From contig JACAAK010000014.1 of assembly GCA_025093985.1 (NCBI GenBank), positions 992,001 through 1,056,000 of the forward strand: 64,000 nucleotides of DNA, given 5' to 3'. Under the pieces are notes generated by a model. That model was given only the letters and a program-made list of their open reading frames with translations. It did not search any database and had not been told where the DNA came from. Position 1 is the first letter of the stretch. Every line of letters begins with the position of its first letter. Shown one piece after another: positions 1 through 10,269 of this stretch. The translations under genes were made by a program, and so were the position numbers. The stretch comes from Calvatia gigantea. Lineage: Eukaryota; Basidiomycota; Agaricomycetes; Agaricales; Lycoperdaceae.

Positions 1-718
1 CCACACTTGTACAACGGTTGAACGGTGTAACATGGAATCTTGGTCTTTGTTTCGGCGAAAGCGTCGATCGGAGAACTGTGGAAAAGATGCTTGGAGCTGC
101 AGGAAGCGTTCTGGGTGGAAATGGGTGTGGCGTGGAACGTGAACGAGAAGGGAAGAGTGCAAGGGGAAAGACAAAGGAAGATAGTTTTGCTGTTGGGTAT
201 AAATTCGGAGAGGGCGAGTGGAGAGGGTTGGTTGAGTTGGATGTAAAGTTTGCTGTTGTTGGGAGACCTGGGAGTGATGAGGTGAGTTTCTCTCTATTCT
301 GACGCTTTTGTTCGGTTGTTCCGATAATTCAGAAGCTAATGGTTGTTTGATTGATTAGGGGTGGCATAAGATGATATCGTCTGCGATACCACGATACCCA
401 CACCTCCGTGTTTTACGGCTATCATACGCCCATAACTACAACAACCGCGACTGTAACTACTCAACAAATACTCTTCGAACTGCTAACGGATCCTCACCTC
501 TGCTCGGAAATTCACCCGTAGTTTCTAGTTCACCGGCGACTCTTACACCCACGGAAAGCCTTGGTTTCGTAGCCCACACTGGTCAAAGAACTCAGGCTGC
601 GAGAAAAGAGCTGTCCCCGCCTGAAAAGGCGTATATCCGGCAGTGGACGAAACACTGCCCAGACCTGGAGAAGGTCGTGTTTTTGTCAGGAGCGGAGTGG
701 TGGCGGAAGAGGAAGTGA
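1..718 (+). CDS. F-box-like protein, C-terminal part (5' truncated by window edge)
   Basis: Two exons are visible. The first is open from the window edge to GSDE and a GTGAGT donor at 282. The intron runs 282-358, ends TTGATTAG, and the frame resumes in phase with GWHKMISSAIPRYPHL. The protein ends with CPDLEKVVFLSGAEWWRKRK and a stop at 718. A final block of 'CP.L..V.FLSG.EW' is typical of the large agaricomycete F-box/LRR-like expansions, which act as substrate receptors of SCF ubiquitin ligases. The F-box itself lies outside the window, so the family call rests only on this tail and is an inference. Confidence 0.5.
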
Positions 719-1138
719 GAATTGTTCAATGGATCTACCTAGTTTGCTGAAGGCGACCTTATTCACTCGTTTGTTTGACTTAACATTATTTTGAGTATTT
801 CACATTTGCGCTACCCTCCTTTTTCCCCTTCCAATTTCGGTTATTGGTCCTGCTCCCTTTGTCTTTCCGCTTAATCTCGGACCGAACACTGCTGTCGTTC
901 ATCCTCATTCTCGTCCGTCCCCCAGTTCATTCAAACATTCCTTTCCACCACTGCAATTCCTTCATGATAGTCATATACCCACGTCCCACCTGATGGGACA
1001 ACCCGCATTCCTTTCCTTAATCAAGTATGACATAGCCGTACATAATAAATATCAGTGCTATTTAGCCACACTAAACCACTTCAATGTTCATATCCTCCAC
1101 CAATACCACCAGACGGAAACATCATGTGGGATATATCC
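719..1138. other. intergenic, no gene seen
   Basis: This is the gap between the F-box-like gene (+) and the convergent membrane-protein gene (-). It presumably carries both 3' ends. No repeat or coding signal was seen. Confidence 0.4.
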
Positions 1139-2053
1139 CTAATACCCATCTAGGCCAACTTCAACTTCAAACCTTTTCAACTTCTCCACTAAACTCTTAT
1201 ACCTATCCACTCCCGCCCAATGAACCCTCTTCAGCTTCGTTGAACCTTGAGTCGAGATCTTCTTCAGCCGTTTGATGGAGACAGATGCTGAGTTTCCTCC
1301 TCCGCGACTTCGGCGTATGGATCGAGACTTCAACCGAAATTTGGATTTGGACTTGAGACCGAATGGGACCGTGGAGACGGCGGCTGGGCGTGCCTTGGGA
1401 CGAGACTCCGTCTTTGGAGAGGAGAAGGACAGCTTGATGGTGGGAGGAGAAACACGGATCGGCGTGTTGTGGTGTACATCTGAAAAGATACCGGGGCGCA
1501 GGTTTGGGGGGCTTGTATTTCCGAGCTTGGGGGTATCGTTGGCGAAGTTTGTCGATGGAGATGTTATGGTATTGGCCTCGACTGCGAGGATAAGAGAAGC
1601 GGAGGTTTGAGGAGACGAAGTTTTGGCGGGGACAGAGGGAGATTTTAGGGGTTTGCTTGGGCCTTGGAACGCCGAACCCGCTCTGGGGTCGATAAATCCG
1701 AGGCATGACGCCCGAAACATCACGACCATGTCCATGCTAACCACCAGGGGGCTCCTGATCGCAGCCTGGATGAGTCGACAGATCCTCACAGCCCGGTGGT
1801 ACAACACAATCAAACGGGATGTGAGGTTCCTCTTAAAGACCTTGATATCAAGTATGCACTTCACTAGACCGCACGCCTGGATAATGCAAAGGTGTTCGAG
1901 GTAAGGAGAGATGAGACCGCCGGTGGGTATCCTATGCGTCACTGGGAGGACGATATGAACAAGAAAACAGAGGATGATCAAGTGGGGGACGAGGAAAAAG
2001 AGCGCAGGGACAATGGAGGTCATCTGAGTGCGGCGAGAGATAGATGTTCGCAA
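1139..2053 (-). CDS. hypothetical membrane protein with basic Ser/Pro-rich tail
   Basis: The open frame has no ATG at its 5' end and probably begins as a second exon near 2026 (acceptor CACTCAG before MTSIVPALFFLVP). A plausible upstream exon at about 2071-2170 encodes HPSFALVLGLFPVSFIISEG before a GTAAGA donor. The first 110 residues hold two or three hydrophobic segments (PALFFLVPHLIILCFLVHIV, SPLVVSMDMVVMFRASCLGF). The rest is rich in Ser, Pro, Lys and Arg and ends KRFEVEVGLDGY. I do not recognise the family. The true start is unresolved. A multi-pass membrane protein with a cytosolic tail is the simplest reading. Confidence 0.45.
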   Translation of the reverse strand: MRTSISRRTQMTSIVPALFFLVPHLIILCFLVHIVLPVTHRIPTGGLISPYLEHLCIIQACGLVKCILDIKVFKRNLTSRLIVLYHRAVRICRLIQAAIRSPLVVSMDMVVMFRASCLGFIDPRAGSAFQGPSKPLKSPSVPAKTSSPQTSASLILAVEANTITSPSTNFANDTPKLGNTSPPNLRPGIFSDVHHNTPIRVSPPTIKLSFSSPKTESRPKARPAAVSTVPFGLKSKSKFRLKSRSIRRSRGGGNSASVSIKRLKKISTQGSTKLKRVHWAGVDRYKSLVEKLKRFEVEVGLDGY

Positions 2054-2898
2054 TACGACACTAGGTCTTGCATTGAGAGAAAATATACTCTGACGTCATT
2101 ATATCTTACCCTCCGAGATAATAAAGGAGACGGGGAAGAGGCCGAGGACCAACGCGAAGGATGGGTGTTTAATTGAAGTAGAAGGTTTGCCGAAGGAATT
2201 AGGGGGAAATGTTCAATTGTCTAAAACTGTGGAGGTTGACAAAGGCTCGGAGGTGGACCATCTGGTGATGTCGCGTGTCAGATACGGTGAGAGGTTCGTC
2301 ATCCGCCCTCTAAGCCAGATAAGATATTAATCATCCTAGGGGGATGTAAGGCAACACCGGTGTCTGGGAGACAGTGGTGACGTTTATGTGTAGCTGAGGT
2401 ATCATTGGTGAAATTACATTCATCAAGCTTAGCTTTGAAGGTGAGGCCCTCCCGCCATTCCATCTCTATCTCCTGAACCAGCGATCAACTTTTAAAGCTG
2501 TAAGGGAATCCCCTGGACAGGTTAAGCTACTCCTGCGCATGCGGAAGGACTGATGGAGCATTTTCTCGACCTCAAAGGACTTTTTCCAGCTTGACCACCT
2601 TTGCAACAGTCGCATGTGTGAAACCACTTCGGACACGGAACCTCTTTGGGTTATCGAAGCCTGTGGTCGTGGTCGCATCATCTGCGCCTCCTTGGTCTCG
2701 TCACGGAATAACGCTTGGCGGTCCGCTTCCCGTTTGGGCAGCTCATCTCCGCCCAGCGTCGTGACGCCAAAGAGCACTGCTTCCAGCTCCTTGAGCTGTC
2801 TTCGTAATCCTGGGTTCAGCCCTACACGTGGGTAAACTCGTAAGCTCGTAAGACCTGTCCGAAGGTAGCTGCCAAAGACCGATTCATGAGGCACATGA
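2054..2898. other. region upstream of the duplication; unrecognised minus-strand ORF at 2466-2918
   Basis: A 150-codon minus-strand frame (2466-2918) contains a protein-like stretch, RRQLKELEAVLFGVTTLGGD, followed by charged residues. Its first codon is not ATG. It could be a 3' exon of a gene reading leftward from about 3300, divergent from the epimerase. If so, the duplicated copy near 8140 has lost this 3' part, because the duplication breaks at 2899. I do not recognise the protein and the exon chain could not be closed cleanly. Confidence 0.25.
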
Positions 2899-3345
2899 TA
2901 GGTGACAACAGCGGGCAAAGGAAAGACTCCAGCGTGGTAGTGAGCAGGAACTTTTCACGTCCCTCATTCGATTGCGGGGCGGAATTAATGATAGAGATGG
3001 CAGCATCAATGATAGATACGTTGGGGGACGAGGTCGAATTGCTTAGAGAGGGCCTGTGGTATAATACACGATCAAAAGTTTGTGTGTCGGTATGCTACCG
3101 ATGCTGAGATAGAGTTTACTGAATTGGAAACGAGAAATGAAACATTTGAGGCGGATGAACGGGTCCCGAGATAGGATACGGGCGGAATGATGACAGAAAC
3201 CGCGTCCAGTGGGGATGATTGTTTGGAGTGCTGTCTGAGCTTGGCTTTTTGCCCTTTGGTGGAGAGGATTGTGACCTCTGGATGACGTCAGGGACACCCC
3301 TCACTGGCCACAACCTCTGACGGCTGTTTTTTCCTACGATCCACA

Positions 3346-4466
3346 ATGGCCACGCGGTACCTCACAGCACGTCTTGCTCAACAGGTACAGACGGATAATA
3401 GCCTTCGCAGACATCTGCTGATAGAATCTACGCCAGATAGACGAAGAATTGATGGGCGCCTCTGGCGCTTTCAGCATTGACCAAGTGGGTTGGCGTCGTT
3501 GGACGCGCTTTTGTTTTAACATTGTTATCGCACAACGCAGTTGATGGAACTTGCAGGCTTGGCTTGTGCACAAGCACTTGCAACCGTTTATAATAAAGGA
3601 AAGTATCCTCGCGTCCTCGTCTGTTGCGGGCCCGGAAACCAAGGTGCGTGTTTGGCGGTCCACTCCTTGGGCTTATTGCTTAAGTACATGCCTGCTTTTC
3701 AGGGGGAGATGGGCTCGTTGCTGCCAGGCATCTTGGTATGCTTTTTTTTCTCAGGATCTGCAAACGCAGTCTAAGTGTTGCTTGCCCAAAGGCATGTTTG
3801 GCTATGAGCCTACAGTGTATCTTCCGAAAGTGCGCTTCGATGGTACTTTGCGCATATTTATTGTCTCACCTCCGCCTGCCAACACCGATAGCCCGGTTCC
3901 AAGGAAATATACAAGGCAAGCCCCACGTTTCAACATATGCCATATTCTCATGTATCTTGGACAGCGTCTAGAAACTCAGTGCAAGAACATGAAGATCCCT
4001 ATCCTTACCCCATCTCCTCCAATGGACCTGGAGCCCCTCAAGAAGACGTTATCACAATCTGATGTCGTCCTCGATGCCATTTTTGGCTTCTCTTTCCAAC
4101 CGCCTGTCCGGGCCCCATTCGATATGGTACTTCCGCTCTTATTCGAAATCCAAACTTCCCATCGTATCCGTCGACATTCCAAGTGGATGGAATGTGGAGA
4201 AGGGTGACGATCTTGGAGTTGGTTTGCAGCCTGATGTTTTAGTCAGCCTGACTGCACCCAAGTTGGGGGTTCAGGGTTTTAAAGGGATACACTTCCTCGG
4301 TGGGAGGTTTGTTCCAAAGTATGTAAACTACTCTTTTGTTGTGTGGTTTAAGGTTGATTGTGGTTGTAGGGACATGGCAGAGAAGTTTGAGCTGAATTTA
4401 CCACCCTATCCTGGGTTTTCTCAAATTGTCGACTTGCCTGTGGAGAACTATTTGCAGAAACCATAG
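3346..4466 (+). pseudogene. NAD(P)H-hydrate epimerase, copy 1, frameshifted
   Basis: The exon structure is the same as in the copy at 8582. The start is MATRYLTARLAQQ, followed by IDEELMGASGAFSIDQ, LMELAGLACAQAL, the GPGNQGGDGLVAARHLG signature and [15 protein letters not shown]. One extra C near 4144 turns CTCTTATTGAAATCC into CTCTTATTCGAAATCC. It breaks the frame between [10 protein letters not shown] and [13 protein letters not shown], upstream of a conserved part of the YjeF_N fold. Unless this is a sequencing error, the copy cannot make a full enzyme. It lies head to tail with the intact copy, so dosage from this locus would be one gene. Confidence 0.8.
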
Positions 4467-5035
4467 AGCAATTGTGATGATCTGGAATTAGGAGTGCATG
4501 GATATCTAGTAACTTCAAGTTTTGCTATTGTACCACCCCTAATATTAGAACTTAGTGGGTTTATGGAAATGAAAACCAAACTGTAGACATTGGTGTTATT
4601 AAGTGAGTGATGTCTTGACCAAAGGATGATGTGTAATTGTTATGCTGTTTAAGTTCCAATATTATCTGATATACCATCACTACTGGTGAGGGTGGCAGCA
4701 AAGCTGTCAAAGTATGAGTCCAGCCTTGTACTCCCAAAGTTGGTGTGTACTAATACTGATTGTGGTGAAATGACTGCAAGGTCTGGAAAGGCAAAGTAAA
4801 ATACCACTGATAGGACTGCAGTCATTATGGAGTTGACAGAACAAATTAAGTTTAATACAAGGAATTTATTTACAGAGATTGAGACTAAAATTTTTGATAG
4901 AGTCCTAGTATATCTTGTTCAACAGTTTATTTGTTTGATAGTGGTACCTTTTGAATTTTGCCCATACCACCATTGGCACCACAACTGAAAAACATACTAT
5001 CAGTAACTAAACTATGATAATTATTAATATATATA
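4467..5035. other. AT-rich spacer between epimerase copy 1 and Tc1 element (repeated at 9702-10269)
   Basis: About 570 bp with no convincing coding frame. It includes the epimerase 3' end and an AT-rich stretch before the TA target site. The same spacer, with one base fewer, lies at 9702-10269. Confidence 0.5.
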
Positions 5036-6640
5036 CAGTAAGGGACAAAACCGTTCCAATGTTTTGAACTTCTCAGAAGATCAGCTCATATCTCAAGGAC
5101 TACTGTGGCTGTGCACTTCCTAATTTAATTGTAGATAGTCCAGTATCTTATCTAATCATATGCAAAGTATGATTATGTAATCCTTTGTTTTAGGGGAGTT
5201 ATTAATTAATTAATATTTTAAGTGCATTGGAACAGTTTTGTCCCTCTTGAAATTTATATACAAAATGGGTATTCTAGTACCTGGTATAAGCTCCCTTGGC
5301 CTGTAAAACTGCCTGGACCCTCCTAGGCATACTCTCTATCAGATTCTGACACACTTCTGGTTCTATGTCATCCCACTCCTTTTGTATCCTCTCCCATAGG
5401 GTATTCATGCTATCAGGAGGAGTATCATACTCTCCCAGCTTATTCTTGAGGTGAGTCCAGAGATGTTCAATGGGATTAAGGTCTGGAGACTGTGGGGGCC
5501 ATACCATAACCTCCAATTCAGACTCATCTAGCCAGTTTGTAGCCTTTTTGCTCTTGTGTTTGGGGTCATTGTCCTGTTGGAAGACCATATCCTCCTCATT
5601 CTTCCCATACCACCTGATGCTCCTCTTTAGTTCATCCCCCAAAATTTGAACATCAAGGTCAGCATCTATCTTCCCTTCAATTTTAGTGGCAAACCCCACT
5701 CCATCCCACAGCATACAACCCCAGATCATCACATTTCCTCCACCAAACTTGACTGTTCCCTCAACCAATCTATCATTCAGCCCCTCTCCTGCCTTTTTCC
5801 ATACCCAAACCCTTCCATCTGATCCAAACCGATTGATTTTGGACTCATCTGTCCAAATAACCCTCTTCCAGTCCTCCAGGGTCCAGTTAACATGTGCTTC
5901 TGCCCACTCCAACCTTTTCCTCCTATGGACAGCAGTAAGTTTAGGTCGTTTCCGCTTGACTACAGCCTTCATTCCAGCTCCTCTGAGTGCCCTGCACACT
6001 GTTTTGGTGGATACAGGCTGGGCAATAACATTTTGAAGTGATTTGGTGACTTGGGAGGCATTGTCAGCCTTGCGAGAGGTGATGAGGCGAACAGAATAGT
6101 GGATATCAGAGGGAGAAAGTTTAGATGGGCGGCCACCAACAGATTTGGAAAGTGTTGATCTATGTTTGGAGCGAATCCTAGAAATAGTACTGACTCCCAG
6201 ACCAGTAATAGAAGCAATATGATGAGCAGATTTCCCTTGGTCCAGGTAAGAGAGGACTCTATTGGTCTGAGTAGAGGAAAGAGAGCGCATATAGTTGTAA
6301 AGGTATAGTGGGGGAGTTAATTTGCACCTGAGAATAAGCACATCCATTTATACATCACCCTACATGGTCACATGATTTTATTTGTATTTATTTGATTGCA
6401 ATAAACGAAGTCATGTGCTCAGAATTTGAGAGGGACAAAACTGTTCCAATGTACTTAAAATATTAATTAATTAATAACTCCCCCAAAACAAAGGATTACA
6501 TAATCATACTTTGCATATGATTAGATAAGATACTGGACTATCTACAATTAAATTAGGAAGTGCACAGCCACAGTAGTCCTTGAGTTATGAGCTGATCTTC
6601 TGAAAAGTTCAAAACATTGGAACGGTTTTGTCCCTTACTG
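5036..6640 (-). mobile_element. Tc1/mariner element, complete (copy 1)
   Basis: The element is 1605 bp, flanked by TA at 5034-5035 and 6641-6642, the Tc1/mariner target duplication. It opens with CAGTAAGGGACAAAACCG and closes with the exact inverse. The terminal inverted repeats are about 213 bp (5036-5249 and about 6428-6640). Each arm is itself near-palindromic: a 21-bp motif (AGGGACAAAACCGTTCCAATG or its C/T variant) stands at the outer end and again, inverted, at the inner end. The copies are at 5041-5061, 5225-5245, 6431-6451 and 6615-6635. One intact transposase gene lies between the arms. An uninterrupted ORF and matching ends indicate a young, possibly active element. Confidence 0.93.
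5274..6347 (-). CDS. Tc1/mariner transposase (DD34E type), copy 1
   Basis: A single uninterrupted ATG-started frame of 357 residues; an internal Met at residue 20 (MRSLSSTQTNRVL) is an alternative start. The N-terminal half carries paired helix-turn-helix regions: SAHHIASITGLGVSTISRI, then a linker with a GRPSKLS hook, then QPVSTKTVCRALRGAGMKAV. The catalytic triad is visible as RVIWTDESKINRFG (first Asp), MVFQQDNDPKHKSK (second Asp) and PPQSPDLNPIEHLW (Glu, about 34 residues after the second Asp). It catalyses cut-and-paste transposition at TA sites. Nothing inactivating was seen. Its product is identical to that of the copy at 10508. Confidence 0.95.
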   Translation of the reverse strand: MDVLILRCKLTPPLYLYNYMRSLSSTQTNRVLSYLDQGKSAHHIASITGLGVSTISRIRSKHRSTLSKSVGGRPSKLSPSDIHYSVRLITSRKADNASQVTKSLQNVIAQPVSTKTVCRALRGAGMKAVVKRKRPKLTAVHRRKRLEWAEAHVNWTLEDWKRVIWTDESKINRFGSDGRVWVWKKAGEGLNDRLVEGTVKFGGGNVMIWGCMLWDGVGFATKIEGKIDADLDVQILGDELKRSIRWYGKNEEDMVFQQDNDPKHKSKKATNWLDESELEVMVWPPQSPDLNPIEHLWTHLKNKLGEYDTPPDSMNTLWERIQKEWDDIEPEVCQNLIESMPRRVQAVLQAKGAYTRY

Positions 6641-7983
6641 TACTTAGATCTTACCAGTATCAATAAACAATATAATAATGGACCATCCTGTAGTTTACAC
6701 AAAATGAAAGCAATATAAGAGTTCAGTAATCTAGTACTAAAGCTAAGAAATGAATAAAGAAAAAATTTCTATTCCACTGTTTTTGTGAAATTAAGTAATA
6801 AGTTACCTTTTTAAGCTAGAAAGTAGCTTTTTTATCCATAACAATCTTATAACATATACTATCCCAAGTACATATTTAAAGTCCTTATTACTATTGAAAG
6901 AATAGCTTGTTGACAGTACTCTACTCATATATATTTCTGAAGGAGTCAATTCTCTAAAGCATTAACACAAGGTCAATATTTTAATAGTTAATGTTAACTA
7001 TGTAAATATTACTAAAATGTTACTATTTTTTATTTGGATAGTTAATGTTAACTATTGAAATATTACTGAGAAAATATTTATACAATATTTGAATAATATT
7101 TAAGTAAGATTTAAATAGTTAACATTAACTACAGTAAGGAACAAAACTGTTTCTATATTTTGAGCCACTCAGCTAATCTGTAAATGGATGACTTCCCGCA
7201 GCATTTAGAATTCTAGATTTTATTTCTAAATGTACAAATGTTAGAATGCTGCCAGTGCCAGTGCCCAATTGGGGTGATCTGCCTTCGGATCTTGAAAGTC
7301 ACCCCCTTTCTAAACTCTAATCTAGAAGAGGGCTTGGGTACCCTCTTCTAGTTGTAAACGCGTGTTATAAAACCCTTATTTTGAATTCCGAAGCCCAATC
7401 GAGCCATGATAGCACCTCTGTCATTGAGATACCCCACCTGCAATCTGCTTCCTTCATCCGTTTTGCTCCCTCCGCTCGTTGTTTTCAATGTTAAAGTCAT
7501 TTTGAATGATGTTCTGAGGTGGTGTTGTGATGAGCAGAAACTGCCAGGCTCACAAGGGTATGTATCTCTGCATTCTGGTGCCTACCACACAGTCGCTCTC
7601 ATGACAAATTCAGGATACTGTCAATAGGCTATTCCAAGATGCACTTTTCATCCATAGAGTGTCTCAACGCATCACATGAATGCACCAATACTCTGTTTAT
7701 CAGTCAACAAAACACGTACTGTGACTGGTGCACAATTGGAAATTGGAATACATTTAAAAACAGTGAGCTTTCATTGCTTTCCCCCATCTCCAAACTTGCT
7801 GAGCCTCACTAGCATATAACTATGATGTCTACTCCTACTGTGGTTGGTGCTGATCTGTCCCCTTCCTCTGGTGGTGTCCTTACTATCAACCCCGCTACCA
7901 GTGGTTCCACTTCTGATATGACTGCCAAGCCTGGGCAAGCTGTTGTCAACACAACTCTGGATGGGCTGAATCTGAGCACCTAT
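6641..7983. other. AT-rich repeat DNA: palindromic 14-mers, TIR relic, RCC1-like ORF (repeated at 11875-13217)
   Basis: Three copies of a near-palindromic 14-mer, AGTTAATGTTAACT, occur near 6987 and 7040 and, inverted, at 7117. Directly after the third stands ACAGTAAGGAACAAAACTG (7131), a diverged end of a Tc1 element related to the one at 5036. A 73-codon ATG frame at 7406-7627 ends YVSLHSGAYHTVALMTNSG, which resembles one RCC1 blade (V..GxxHTxAL...G). It may be a gene fragment but is too short to call. All of this recurs about 5234 bp downstream in unit 2 (RCC1-like frame at 12640-12861). Confidence 0.55.
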
Positions 7984-8135
7984 TGTTGACATCTCGATCC
8001 GTACCACTACATTGGTTCAGTCTAATTATAGCTGAAACGGATTCTTGAGTACTTCACTCTTGAAGAGAGATAACGAACAATGTACTAGACCGCACTCTAG
8101 GTTGCTGGTCATGGTCTATTAAATAGAACAATGTA
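7984..8135. mobile_element. 5' 152 bp of a copia-type solo LTR, cut by the duplication junction
   Basis: It begins TGTTGACATCTCGATCC after the same CCTAT that flanks the full LTR at 13218, and stops where duplication unit 2 begins. The LTR was therefore in place before the duplication. Confidence 0.85.
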
Positions 8136-8581
8136 GGTGACAACAGCGGGCAAAGGAAAGACTCCAGCGTGGTAGTGAGCAGGAACTTTTCACGTCCCTC
8201 ATTCGATTGCGGGGCGGAATTAATGATAGAGATGGCAGCATCAATGATAGATACGTTGGGGGACGAGGTCGAATTGCTTAGAGAGGGCCTGTGGTATAAT
8301 ACACGATCAAAAGTTTGTGTGTCGGTATGCTACCGATGCTGAGATAGAGTTTACTGAATTGGAAACGAGAAATGAAACATTTGAGGCGGATGAACGGGTC
8401 CCGAGATAGGATACGGGCGGAATGATGACAGAAACCGCGTCCAGTGGGGATGATTGTTTGGAGTGCTGTCTGGGCTTGGCTTTTTTGCCCTTTGGTGGAG
8501 AGGATTGTGACCTCTGGATGACGTCAGGGACACCCCTCACTGGCCACAACCTCTGACGGCTGTTTTTTCCTACGATCCACA

Positions 8582-9701
8582 ATGGCCACGCGGTACCTCA
8601 CAGCACGTCTTGCTCAACAGGTACAGACGGATAATAGCCTTCGCAGACATCTGCTGATAGAATCTACGCCAGATAGACGAAGAATTGATGGGCGCCTCTG
8701 GCGCTTTCAGCATTGACCAAGTGGGTTGGCGTCGTTGGACGCGCTTTTGTTTTAACATTGTTATCGCACAACGCAGTTGATGGAACTTGCAGGCTTGGCT
8801 TGTGCACAAGCACTTGCAACCGTTTATAATAAAGGAAAGTATCCTCGCGTCCTCGTCTGTTGCGGGCCCGGAAACCAAGGTGCGTGTTTGGCGGTCCACT
8901 CCTTGGGCTTATTGCTTAAGTACATGCCTGCTTTTCAGGGGGAGATGGGCTCGTTGCTGCCAGGCATCTTGGTATGCTTTTTTTTCTCAGGATCTGCAAA
9001 CGCAGTCTAAGTGTTGCTTGCCCAAAGGCATGTTTGGCTATGAGCCTACAGTGTATCTTCCGAAAGTGCGCTTCGATGGTACTTTGCGCATATTTATTGT
9101 CTCACCTCCGCCTGCCAACACCGATAGCCCGGTTCCAAGGAAATATACAAGGCAAGCCCCACGTTTCAACATATGCCATATTCTCATGTATCTTGGACAG
9201 CGTCTAGAAACTCAGTGCAAGAACATGAAGATCCCTATCCTTACCCCATCTCCTCCAATGGACCTGGAGCCCCTCAAGAAGACGTTATCACAATCTGATG
9301 TCGTCCTCGATGCCATTTTTGGCTTCTCTTTCCAACCGCCTGTCCGGGCCCCATTCGATATGGTACTTCCGCTCTTATTGAAATCCAAACTTCCCATCGT
9401 ATCCGTCGACATTCCAAGTGGATGGAATGTGGAGAAGGGTGACGATCTTGGAGTTGGTTTGCAGCCTGATGTTTTAGTCAGCCTGACTGCACCCAAGTTG
9501 GGGGTTCAGGGTTTTAAAGGGATACACTTCCTCGGTGGGAGGTTTGTTCCAAAGTATGTAAACTACTCTTTTGTTGTGTGGTTTAAGGTTGATTGTGGTT
9601 GTAGGGACATGGCAGAGAAGTTTGAGCTGAATTTACCACCCTATCCTGGGTTTTCTCAAATTGTCGACTTGCCTGTGGAGAACTATTTGCAGAAACCATA
9701 G
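8582..9701 (+). CDS. NNR1: NAD(P)H-hydrate epimerase (YjeF N-terminal domain), copy 2, intact
   Basis: This metabolite-repair enzyme interconverts the R and S epimers of hydrated NAD(P)H, so that the ADP/ATP-dependent dehydratase can restore the cofactor. I assembled about 244 residues from seven exons. The first is MATRYLTARLAQQ. A 55-bp intron follows, and the frame resumes at IDEELMGASGAFSIDQ. Further splices join GPGNQ to GGDGLVAARHLG (nucleotide-binding signature), MFGYEPTVYLPK, PGSKEIYK and [10 protein letters not shown]. The last of these introns has a GC donor (AAG|GCAAGC...ACAG). The core continues with [35 protein letters not shown] and FLGGRFVPK. It then splices to [15 protein letters not shown] and ends at 9701. 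Family motifs run across the junctions, which supports the model. The length is normal for the stand-alone fungal enzyme. Confidence 0.88.
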
Positions 9702-10269
9702 AGCAATTGTGATGATCTGGAATTAGGAGTGCATGGATATCTAGTAACTTCAAGTTTTGCTATTGTACCACCCCTAATATTAGAACTTAGTGGGTTTATG
9801 GAAATGAAAACCAAACTGTAGACATTGGTGTTATTAAGTGAGTGATGTCTTGACCAAAGGATGATGTGTAATTGTTATGCTGTTTAAGTTCCAATATTAT
9901 CTGATATACCATCACACTGGTGAGGGTGGCAGCAAAGCTGTCAAAGTATGAGTCCAGCCTTGTACTCCCAAAGTTGGTGTGTACTAATACTGATTGTGGT
10001 GAAATGACTGCAAGGTCTGGAAAGGCAAAGTAAAATACCACTGATAGGACTGCAGTCATTATGGAGTTGACAGAACAAATTAAGTTTAATACAAGGAATT
10101 TATTTACAGAGATTGAGACTAAAATTTTTGATAGAGTCCTAGTATATCTTGTTCAACAGTTTATTTGTTTGATAGTGGTACCTTTTGAATTTTGCCCATA
10201 CCACCATTGGCACCACAACTGAAAAACATACTATCAGTAACTAAACTATGATAATTATTAATATATATA

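Larger units (their letters stand above)
2899..8135. repeat. tandem duplication, unit 1 (about 5.23 kb)
   Basis: The sequence from TAGGTGACAACAGCGGG (2899) to GAACAATGTA (8135) recurs immediately downstream. The offset moves from 5235 to 5236, 5235, 5234 and finally 5233, showing four one-base indels. These are one fewer T in a T-run near 3245, an extra C near 4144, an extra T near 4690 and an extra C near 7990. One A/G substitution was also seen near 3238. Otherwise the two copies looked identical wherever compared. The unit holds the epimerase gene, one Tc1 element and 152 bp of an LTR. Confidence 0.95.

Noticed and set aside
1272..1904. Plus-strand frames opposite the membrane-protein gene
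   Set aside because: They are shadows of the minus-strand coding frame, with no motif of their own.
3043..3346. Minus-strand frames divergent from the epimerase, seen at both copies
   Set aside because: They start with non-ATG codons and differ between copies because of one T. They were not called as a gene, though an exon may lie here.
5686..6217. Frames antisense or out of frame within the Tc1 transposase
   Set aside because: Shadows of the transposase gene.
7406..7627. RCC1-family gene
   Set aside because: Only one blade-like motif in 73 codons; kept as a note, not a gene call.
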